Source of the DNA: Erinaceus europaeus
Taxonomy: Eukaryota > Chordata > Mammalia > Eulipotyphla > Erinaceidae
Direction: 5' to 3'
Assembly: GCF_950295315.1 (NCBI RefSeq)
Contig: NC_080172.1
Span: forward strand, 111,142,353 to 111,206,352
DNA length: 64,000 nucleotides
The position numbers were made by a program, and so were the translations under genes. This document shows, one piece after another, positions 55,500 to 64,000 of this stretch. How positions within the stretch are numbered: position 1 is the first letter of the stretch; the number at the start of each line of letters is the position of its first letter. Under the pieces are notes generated by a model, which was not told the origin of the DNA, made no database searches, and saw nothing but the letters and a program-made list of their open reading frames with translations.

Positions 55500-55846
55500 C
55501 TTGACTGAAGCCAACCTGGGCTGCTGCTTACTCAGCAACCTGGGAGAGACCAGAAACTCGTGGTGGAGCAGGAACACAGTGCAATGTTTTTATTGATCAC
55601 AGACAAAGCTTTTAATATCTTAGAAACTGGAAGCATCAGCTTAGAAAGGAAATAGCTAGAAGAGAGGGTGGAGAAAAGAGGACAAAGTTAGAAACCTTCC
55701 ACAACAACTGTTGTGAAGGTTCTAACCAATGGGATTAAACAATATCCTGCAGGCAGGTCAGGTCTCAGGCAAAACAATTATTATGTAAATAGACCACAGC
55801 ATCTAGCAATGGAGCAGGGTGGAGCTGGCATATTGCCCAACACCAC
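55500..55846 (-). mobile_element. LTR-like repeat ending in CCCAACA
   Basis: See 54020. The right end GGCATATTGCCCAACA gives TGTTGGGCAATATGCC as a minus-strand LTR start. AATAAA on the minus strand lies at about 55587-55593. Confidence 0.65.
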
Positions 55847-55849
55847 TAT

Positions 55850-56194
55850 CTGAGGGTTTAAAAAGACAATATTTATTGCTATAACCAAATAACTTAGTAA
55901 TTGGGTTAACTTTGAAAATCCCATTGTTAAGAATTTGCTGGATCATATATGACCTCCCCTTAATTTATGACGTTTGAATCTATTGATATATAGCTGTATC
56001 TTGTAAAATAACACCACAGGTTGCTTCTGTTCTTCCTGGTTTAAGCTCTTTGGAGAGTCAATATTTCAAAGAACAAATCAATATTAGAAATGTATTAACA
56101 ATTTGAGCCCAATGTTAAATTCAACCTGATTACCAATTTGAAGTCATAAGTTCTTAGACTTAAGGAACATATCCTCAGACGAAGGTACTATGCA
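55850..56194. other. Intergenic, no gene recognised
   Basis: AT-rich. No gene recognised. Confidence 0.45.
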
Positions 56195-56325
56195 CCAATT
56201 TTTTTAAGTTATTTTTTTCCTCTGGCATATGTTTGTGTAGAAGATTTAAGCTGGACCTTGATACCTTGAGAATCAGAGTCTTTTTGTATAACAGTTACAC
56301 TATTATCTTTGCCCTCTCTGTGGAA
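56195..56325 (-). mobile_element. SINE family C, strongly diverged
   Basis: GAAGATTTAAGCTGGACCTTG, GAGAATCAGAGTCTTTTTG and ATAACAGTTACACTATT are weak matches to the reversed family. Confidence 0.5.
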
Positions 56326-56388
56326 ATCTTTATTTAAATAGAGTAAGAAGTGTCTACCAGACACAAGTACATGTTGAAAGACCACTGT

Positions 56389-58184
56389 GGGGGGTATTCT
56401 AGAAGATGGAGGAATGAGAAGCTGCTAGTGGCTTGAGCTCAGACCACATTGACTGGAAACAGTAGGATTTTTTGCTTTCATTAGGCCAGTCAATAAGGGG
56501 TCCTAGCATTGGCACCAAGGAGGTGACTATAACTCAATTTGGGTTAGAAAATACAGTAAAGGGGGTTCCTGGAAGATGGCAACTGAGAAGCTGTTTGTGG
56601 CTTGAGCTCTGACTACATCTCCTGGAAACGGTAGGATTTTCTGCCTTTAGTAGGCCAGTCAATAAGGGGTCCTAGAGGTGACACCAAGGAGGTGACTATA
56701 AATTAATTTGGGTTTAAGAATTAGAGTAGGAAAAAAGGGGAAATTTTTTATCCTTTTAATTTTCAAGCATACCTCCTCCCCTTTGCCCCCCCCAAAAAAA
56801 AACAAAAACAAAAAAAACAGTCCCTGGGGACCAGCTCCTAGCAGGCTCCTGCTAGGAGCCTCTTTCTTTACCAAATTCCTGTCCCACAAGGGAGTATCAT
56901 TAATTCTAACTATATACCCTTCTGAAACCTCTGGCCTTTTTTCTTTCTAAGTAGCCAACCCCCCCACCTCACCCCACATAGCTAATTATATAATTAAAAA
57001 TAAATAAATTAAAAAAAACCTTTACTTTCACTGCTCTTTTATGACTGTTATTTTCTTATCTTTTTATTTTTTCTCTCTCTTTCTTTTTTTTTCTTTTTCT
57101 CATTCTTTTCATCCTTTCTTCCTTAATCCTACAGCTTCCAAAGCCACAGCACCCACAACACCAAACAGTGTGCTTTTTTGAATTCACTGGTACACATTTG
57201 GGAATTATTTTGGGGAAGAATTTTGACTCAGTGTGGACTCTCACTGCGAGTGTCTCTGCTCAACATCCCTTCTTCCTTTAGCAACCCCTAGAATATACAG
57301 TGCATAGTAGATTTGCATAACTGTCTATTTCAGCTATCCTTGTCTAGTCCTGTGTTTTTTTTTCCCTCGTTCTTAACAATCAGCTGCCTCTGATCACAAG
57401 GTTTGAGGTAATCTTGGACAGGGTTTTTATTTTATTTTTTACCCTGCTCTATTTCACTATTAATATTATATAAAGGCATATATCTTCCCCGCCTTTAGGT
57501 TGATCAGAATTAACTCTTAGCATATATTTCTTTGCTAGGGTAGTGGGCATTTTACCTATTGTGGGAGGAACTTATCTCCTTAATCCTACCTCCTCTACAG
57601 ACTCTCCCCTCCCTCCCCCTCCTAGCTAATCTAAAAAATAAATTAAATTAAATTAAAAATAAAGTAAAAAAATATTTCCTTTCACTGCTCTTTAATTACA
57701 GCTCTTTTTCTCATCTTTTCCCTTTTCTCTCCCTTGTCCCTTCTTTCTTTTACTTTTTTTTTTTGATCTTGTCATACACTTCTTCCTTCCTTCTTCTTTG
57801 CCTTTCTGAATTTGTGAATTATTTTGGGGGAGAAATCTGACTCTGAGTTGACTCCCTCTCTGTGTATATCTGCCCTAGTTCCCTTTCCCCTCTTGTTACC
57901 CCTAGAATATACAGTGTATAGTAACTGTCTATTCTTGCTATCCCTTCTTTCTTTTCTCTTTCTTATTCACTGGGATTTGGTTACTATTTTTTCATGGACT
58001 GGATAAATTGTTTGGCTAACTGGTAACGATTAAACTGCTTCAATACTTGCTTCAGTTGCTACTGTAATTCCTGAGGTTGGTGAATGCAATTTTCATAAAG
58101 GTATTTAGTACAGTGTTGCTTGTACTCAAGACACAACAACTGAGGAACAACAGAGCATATAAAAAATAAACACATAAATCAAAA
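56389..58184 (+). promoter_or_regulatory. L1 5' UTR/promoter with two ~170-bp monomers
   Basis: Two tandem units start at 56389 and 56561. Each begins with a G run followed by (A/G)GAAGATGG, then GAGAAGCTG, GGCTTGAGCTC, GGCCAGTCAATAAGGGGTCC and CACCAAGGAGGTGACTATA. The AAGATGGC in the second unit (56573-56580) fits the YY1 core that L1 promoters carry near their start. A second, looser duplication (56950-57340 and 57590-57950) repeats TTTCACTGCTCTTT and CCCCTAGAATATACAGTG. The rest is pyrimidine-rich. Confidence 0.75.
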
Positions 58185-58628
58185 ATGTGTACATCAAAAA
58201 CAAATAAAACTGCTACTCCAATGAATGAAGACAAGAGCCCAGAAGAAACTACAAATCAGCCAGAAGTAATCATAGATAAGAAAAGTATGCAAGCAATAAT
58301 AAAATTATTAATCACAGAAATGAAAACAACACTGGAGGAAAGGAATGGCAGTATTAGGGAAACAACAGTTGAGACCCCCAAGGAAAATACTGATTATCTT
58401 GAGGCAATTAGAGAATGAAAGCTGAAATACCTGTAAGGAAGAAAGAAGCTTAGGGAAGGGGAAGCAGACTAACAGAAGCAGAAAACAGAATTAATCAGAC
58501 AGAGTATGAGTTAGAGAAAATGAATAAAGATGTGAAAGAGCTTAAAAAGATATTGAGAGACACTGAAAACAACAACAGAGACATATGGGATGATCTCAAA
58601 AGAAGCAACATTTGTATAATTGGCATGC

Positions 58629-59362
58629 TTTCGGGGTGTCTCTCTCCTTCTCCGGCAGGGTGTCCTCCAGGGGAAAGGTAACGGGCTGGGGCTGGTTCTT
58701 TCTCGCTCACGACAGGGGTGACACGAAGTAAAAGACACCAGGGGACTCTTAGCGTGAATCTAGAATCTGAGTCCTTAGAGTCCCAGAATCCTAGAGTCCA
58801 TTTATTAGCAAAATTGACATGAGTTAAATAGAAAAGCAATGGGGGTAATTATTGTTGCAATATGACAGAAATTACAGGTTTCTTAACAGTCAGCATGCCC
58901 CTAAGGTAGGGGGTTGGTATGACAGGAATTTATGAGGTACAAGACAGTTATTTTCCATAACACAAGCAACTTAATTATCCAAAGGTATTTGAGAGAAGCA
59001 TAGGGGTTAAACCCATAGGGTGAGACAGAAAGAAGATGGATATCAAAAGGCATATAGTTTGGAATTTCTCTTGTCTGGGGTCTGAGGTGTGTGATGAAGT
59101 GTGTGATAAGGTGTGTTCTTCTGTGATCAGAAGGTGACTTTGAATGAGTGAATCTGTGGCCATGTGGCCTGCAGTTAATGGAGGGAAGTACTGGGGTATC
59201 TGTGGGCCTGAGAGTCAAGAAGGAAAGAACCAAGTCTGAGTTTCCCCCCTTATGCTCACCTCAGTTGAGAGAGACTTACCAAGAGGTTATCTTCTCAGAC
59301 CTCCATCGAAAGATGGGGGTGGTTCTCCCTAAGCTCTATCAGGCTTACACATGTTACCAACA
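58629..59362 (-). mobile_element. 3' LTR of the ERV (734 bp)
   Basis: Minus-strand start TGTTGGTAACATGTG, end GACACCCCGAAA. Aligns with 62532-63260 with about four substitutions, a 6-bp extra GGGGCT-type unit here and a one-base indel near 59050. Three of the substitutions are at CpG sites. Confidence 0.93.
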
Positions 59363-59396
59363 TCTCCTCCTAATTTCTTAAATTAATGAACAGTGT

Positions 59397-59800
59397 TTAT
59401 GGATCAATGTCAGTTAGAGCATTTCTTTCCTCTAAAGGAATATGAGTGTAAGGGTGAACTGAGACTCTCTGTACTGTAGCATTAATTATGTCATGTATGC
59501 GTTTCTTGAGGAATTGAATGAGGCAAGGAATAATCATCAATAGAGCTACCACAGCTAGCAAAGGGCCTAGGAGAGGCAGAAGCCAAGTAGTTAAAGGAGA
59601 AGAGAACCAGGAGTTAGTACCGAAAGAGGAAAAGGAATTCTTAATATCACAGCTAAGTTTGTGCAAGATATTAACATTTCAGTTTTACAAATCTAATTTC
59701 ATTTACAAAAGAAACAACATTTTTCTAGACAAATATCACACTATTTAGCATAAATCAAGTCCAAACCATGGCAGTTCTGGAGTACCACCTTGGCAAGGGA
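59397..59800 (-). pseudogene. ERV env transmembrane-subunit remnant
   Basis: The minus-strand frame 59666-59397 ends with a long hydrophobic membrane span (WLLPLLGPLLAVVALLMIIP), followed by a short basic/hydrophobic cytoplasmic tail (FLKKRIHDIINATVQRV). Upstream, near 59750-59800, LAKVVLQNCHGLDLF resembles the conserved ectodomain motif of gamma- and D-type retroviral envelopes. In-frame stops separate the two parts. The surface subunit was not recognised, so no working envelope is encoded. Confidence 0.8.
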
Positions 59801-62531
59801 GTTCATCTGTCTCTGGAGAGGCTCCAAGCCATCCGAGGTGAAGTCAAATGGACTGTCGAAGTTGATTTTCAATGTGTCCAGCAGCATAGAGAGATTGTCC
59901 CAAAGTCCACCAGCAAGTTTAAGGGATGCAGTCAGTTGATGTGATGTCCAGGGGAAGAAACAGCACGTCTGGTCCTCTGGTGAGTCAGCGCCAGCTGATG
60001 AAATTCTTCTTCTTCATAGAGGGTCAGCTGTGGAATAAGAAAAACTAGGAGGCAAGGACCAGGTAGAGAAGAACTGACACAAAAATTAGGTCAGAAGAAA
60101 GAGAATTGGGTAGGCTGGTGAGGTTAGCTGGAGTATATACTGGCATGGTGTCCTTTAATGGTAAGGACTTGCCAACAGGGACTCTGTGGATTTTCCAAGA
60201 GCAGTAATGTCATCCACCATAATAAGGGGAAATCAAACATTCCAGCATTGAAAAAAGAAAAAAGAAAAAAAATGTGTCTCTATGACTATGTATCTCTATA
60301 AATTGGGTGGCTTTGTCAATGAGATATAATAAATGGACAATTTGAATTTCTGTAAATATTAAGAAGGTTTAGTAAAGTTACTTCATTGATACTTTAGCCA
60401 ACTGAATACTGGGGGGTGCATTCCCCTTCTTTTTTTATTAATTGAGCTTAAGGGTTATAGTTTTTCTTGTTTGAGCTGTAGCCCACATTAATTTAGAAAA
60501 AGTACCAATTGAGAAAAAAAATTGTTTACCAAACATGGGCAGGTGAGTTACATCAATCTGCCAGAGAGCACTGGCTTTTATCAATGGGAACTAGTCTTCA
60601 AATTCTGAATAGCAGGATCTTAATTAAGCAAAGCAGGAGCCAGTAAAGTGCTCTCACTATGGCAGGTCAAGCATTAAAATTTAAGACGCTTGTAAAAAAA
60701 TGAAAAAAAAAATTAGGATATGAGTGACTTTAGGAGTCATCACACACCCATAAATAAAAAATAAAAATGTTTAGTTTTAAACATTACCATATGAGCAGTC
60801 GGTTCTTCATCTGTAGATTGTACCTATAATTATTTACTTAAGAGAAAATAATGTGTACCAAGTTAGAAGTTTAATGGTTATAATTGGCTTGAGTTCCTTC
60901 ATATGATTTTAGAAGGGTCTTTATTAAAATATACCAGTATGTTATAGAAAGTCAATACCTAATGTGTTGACATGATAAAATGCTTACTATTTTTTTAATC
61001 ACTTAAAACAATTTTAAACTTAGTTTGTTAAAATCTTTGTTTATCACAAAGCTTATCACACCCTTAGGGCAGCTATAAACAAGGGTGGGTACACAACTTA
61101 ATTGATCTTTCACTTAAAAAACTAAGATAAACCTCATAGCTTAAATGTTTAAAAATAAATTTTTACTGTTACATTTATTTTAGATGACAATATTAGACTA
61201 AATAATTTTGTTGAATCACATCTGCCGAATAAAAAAAAATTATCAGGCCAGGAATATCATGTTTAACCCTTTACTCCTGGCAAGGCCACAGCTCTCTACA
61301 CTGACTGGGTTATTAGAAAGCCAGTTCAAACATGGAATTAACAAATTAACAAACAGTAGCAGTTGGTATTGGGGTGCTGTTAAGGTTTACAATTCTCCCA
61401 AGAGTGAGAGAGGCATTTTAACATGCCTAGAGATCTCAGAAAATATTTTAACTAATGAATTGATGCTGATATTAGCTATCAGAAGGACGAAACTGTCCTA
61501 TATTTTACTCTGGTAAAGGTGTGCCATCTCTATGAGTCAGGATCTTTAAAACCACATTTAGCTTAACTGAATCTTATTTAAAACTTAAAGCAAACTATTA
61601 TTTTGGAGGGTTAACACATATTAGTGAAAACAAGGTTAGCACAGACTTAAAACAGACATTCTTGGTGAAAAAAAAATTTTTTTTCCTCAGCTCACAGCCA
61701 GTCCCCCCCACCCCGACCCCAGGAGGGGCGGGTGTGGCTAGAGGAATGATTGACTGCAGTCTTTGCCAATCTGTGGAGCAGGAGCTCTGTGATGTGATTG
61801 GCTGCATGGATGGAACAGGCAGGCTTAGTTTACCACCACACCGAGAAAAAAATTTTGGAAGTTTCTTTTCTGGGCTAAGGTACATTTTAGATTTTTAAAG
61901 AAACAAATCATTAAATTGCTATCAAAAGTGTGTGCTGGTTCTCTAATAACCTTTAAGTTAAAGAGACCGTCTTGTTTGATTGATTGATTTCTTTCTTTCT
62001 TTAAAGAATAACTTGCTAGCCAGGTAATATCTCACTCAGAACTGGTTTAATAGTTTACTGATGGATCTGGCTGTCACAAAAAAGCTTTATCTTTTGCGTT
62101 TTCCTTTTAAGCAGTAAATAGCAGTTTTAAGACCATGCCTAGGTCCACTTTAATGTCTGATTGACTCAGAAATTAGGAGAGGGTAAAGAACAAAATGCCA
62201 CAAAAGTGGGAGAGGAAAAAATTAGGTCAGACTCATTTAAGATTAAACAGGGGAAGGACACTCAGTTTATCAGAGCCTGGCCAGGGTTCTGATCTACTGA
62301 GGTTATTTCTCTGCATCCACTCCATGAGCTTCCCTGGAGATTGAAGGATAGGGAGAAGGAGAGAAAGATCACAGGGACTCAAACGAGAGCCTCGGGGTTA
62401 CCTTCCGATGTACTTTGGTACTGCTTCTTCATTCCTGGAGTCACGGTCCCGATCCTCTACGGTTGGGCCAGCATTTTTTTCAACCAGTTGCTTGGGGTCG
62501 GGAAATTCTGCCCCACGCTATGGGTACCAGA
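59801..62531 (-). other. ERV interior without recognisable gag or pol
   Basis: Mostly AT-rich, with stops in all frames. A G+C-rich patch (61695-61830) stands out. I could not identify protease, reverse transcriptase, integrase or capsid motifs. The 5' leader region would lie at 62300-62531. Confidence 0.5.
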
Positions 62532-63260
62532 TTTCGGGGTGTCTCTCTCCTTCTCCGGCAGGGTGTCCTCCAGGGGAAAGGTAATGGGCTGGTTCTTTCT
62601 TGCTCATGACAGGGGTGACACGAAGTAAAAGACACCAGGGGACTCTTAGCGTGAATCTAGAATCTGAGTCCTTAGAGTCCCAGAATCCTAGAGTCCATTT
62701 ATTAGCAAAATTGACATGAGTTAAATAGAAAAGCAATGGGGGTAATTATTGTTGCAATATGACAGAAATTACAGGTTTCTTAACAGTCAGCATGCCCCTA
62801 AGGTAGGGGGTTGGTATGACAGGAATTTATGAGGTACAAGACAGTTATTTTCCATAACACAAGCAACTTAATTATCCAAAGGTATTTGAGAGAAGCATAG
62901 GGGTTAAACCCATAGGGTGAGACAGAGAGAAGATGGATATCAAAAGGCCATATAGTTTGGAATTTCTCTTGTCTGGGGTCTGAGGTGTGTGATGAAGTGT
63001 GTGATAAGGTGTGTTCTTCTGTGATCAGAAGGTGACTTTGAATGAGTGAATCTGTGGCCATGTGGCCTGCAGTTAATGGAGGGAAGTACTGGGGTATCTG
63101 TGGGCCTGAGAGTCAAGAAGGAAAGAACCAAGTCTGAGTTTCCCCCCTTATGCTCACCTCAGTTGAGAGAGACTTACCAAGAGGTTATCTTCTCAGACCT
63201 CCATCGAAAGATGGGGGTGGTTCTCCCTAAGCTCTATCAGGCTTACACATGTTACCAACA
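62532..63260 (-). mobile_element. 5' LTR of the ERV (729 bp)
   Basis: Near-identical partner of 58629-59362. It ends on the plus strand with GTTACCAACA directly before the target duplication GCGTGC. Confidence 0.93.
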
Positions 63261-63799
63261 GCGTGCCAGAGGAAGAAAGAGAGGAAGGGGAAGCAAACAT
63301 CCTAGAGGAAATAATAGAAGAAAACTTCTCAGACATGAATAACAGAAAGGACATCAAGATTCAAGAGGCCCAGAGAGTACCAAACAGAATCAACCCAGAC
63401 CTGAAGACACCAAGACACATCATAGTCACAATGAGAAGAAATAAGAATAAAAAAAGGATCCTAAAGGCTGCAAGAGAGGAACAAAAAGTCACATAGAAGG
63501 GACAACCCATAAGATTATCTGCAGACTTCTCCACTCAAACTCTAAAAGCCAGGAGGAAATGGCAAGATATCTATCGAGCCCTGCATGAAAAAGGGTTTCA
63601 ACCAAGGATAATATATCCTGCTAGACTTTCATTCAAACTAGATAGAGGGATCAAAACCTTCTACATCAAACAACAGTTAAAGGGGGCAACCATCACCAAG
63701 CTGGCACAGAAAGAGGTTCTAAAAGACCTCTTATAAACAAGAACATCACTATAATACTTGCAATATATCAGAGCAAACAAAAAAAAGTTTTTTTGAACA

Positions 63800-64000
63800 A
63801 TGGCACTACAATACATTAAATCCATAATATCAATAAACGTCAATGGCTTAAACTCACCCATCAAAAGGCACAGGGTGGGGGGATGGATCAGAAAACATAA
63901 CCCAACCATATGCTGCTTGCAAGAATCCCATCTGTCACAACAAGATAAACACAGACTTAAAGAGAAAGGATGGAAAACTATCATACAGGCTAACTGACCA
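63800..64000 (+). pseudogene. L1 ORF2 start (endonuclease), runs off the window
   Basis: Begins MALQYIKSIISINVNGLNSP, continues IKRHRVGGWIRKHNPTICCL and QESHL, i.e. the first endonuclease blocks of L1 ORF2p, including the catalytic Asn of the SINVNGLN block and the Glu of QESHL. A stop (TAA, 63995-63997) follows QAN, so this copy is disabled at residue 66. The remainder lies outside the window. Confidence 0.9.

Larger units (their letters stand above)
58623..63266 (-). mobile_element. Young endogenous retrovirus, internally deleted, antisense in L1 ORF1
   Basis: Two LTRs (58629-59362 and 62532-63260) flank 3169 bp of interior. The orientation is minus: a purine run AGGAGGAGA (plus 59363-59371) precedes the TGTTGG start of the left LTR, and env-type sequence lies next to it. 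The 5' LTR is therefore the right one. The 6-bp target duplication is GC(A/G)TGC (58623-58628 and 63261-63266). Next to the 5' LTR a TGGTACC stretch (plus 62522-62528) is a candidate primer-binding site with partial likeness to the end of tRNA-Leu; this is weak. Gag and pol were not recognised, and the interior is too short to hold them, so the provirus is defective. Confidence 0.92.
58185..63736 (+). pseudogene. L1 ORF1, disabled and interrupted by an ERV
   Basis: The N-terminal part (58185-58620) begins MCTSKTNKTATPMNEDKSPE and continues into a coiled coil (EAIRE at a stop near 58416, then further stops). It is cut at 58628 by the retroviral insertion and resumes at 63261. There IIG|VPEEEREEGEANILEEII is completed and IKIQEAQRVPNRINPDLKTP follows. 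The C-terminal part (IYRALHEKGFQPRIIYP, TKLAQKEVLKDLL) runs to TAA at 63736, with one in-frame TAG near 63494. The gap to ORF2 is 63 bp. Confidence 0.88.

Noticed and set aside
59148..63342. Duplicate plus-strand frames at 59148 and 63046, considered as a gene pair
   Set aside because: They are the same antisense reading of the two LTR copies.

Overview
The window is mammalian nuclear DNA, most probably from a hedgehog (Erinaceidae). It is AT-rich and intron- and repeat-dense, with no operon-like gene packing. It is crowded with several tRNA-derived SINE families. The commonest begins GGGAGTCGGGCTGTAGCGCA, carries a GGTTCGAACC B box and ends in CAACAAAAGGGAATAAATAAAT. I associate that type with the ERI SINEs of hedgehogs; this species assignment is from memory and is the least certain statement here. 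SINE families are labelled A, B, C and E, and the unnamed long repeat X, for use within this annotation only.

Only one gene looks intact: a PRAME-family (leucine-rich-repeat, cancer/testis type) gene on the + strand. Its TATA box lies at 28983-28990 and a non-coding first exon ends at 29087. Three coding exons (31147-31439, 32145-32717, 33762-34359) encode 487 residues, with clean GT-AG splice sites. Relics of a local PRAME cluster surround it. A frameshifted first coding exon lies at 6958-7266. Two further copies of the promoter and first exon lie at 16500-17800 (minus) and 41950-43000 (plus). A duplicated block of about 400 bp lies at 22520 and 36834. There are two processed pseudogenes: SUMO2 at 8580 and a DDX39A-like helicase at 44636.

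The most unusual content is a non-LTR retrotransposon family with a jockey/I-like reverse transcriptase, present as five copies (3706, 5425, 14980, 23065, 51774). Its protein resembles invertebrate elements more than the usual mammalian L1, L2 or RTE. The stop codon lies in or directly before a trinucleotide tail, so there is no 3' UTR. The copies are close to one another in sequence. One has a clear target-site duplication plus a related unoccupied site nearby. Another is a 309-bp internally deleted unit flanked by a 9-bp duplication.

The right end (56389-64000) is a 5'-complete but mutated L1, with two promoter-like monomers of about 170 bp, ORF1 and the start of ORF2. A 4.6-kb endogenous retrovirus is inserted antisense in ORF1. 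Its LTRs (734 and 729 bp) differ at only a few positions, so the insertion is young. Its interior keeps only the end of the env transmembrane subunit as recognisable coding sequence. A solo LTR with a 6-bp target duplication lies at 41297-41732. Other L1 pieces lie at 11050, 19070, 34525, 45875, 46381, 49425 and 51025. Stretches described as empty were read on both strands without recognising a gene.
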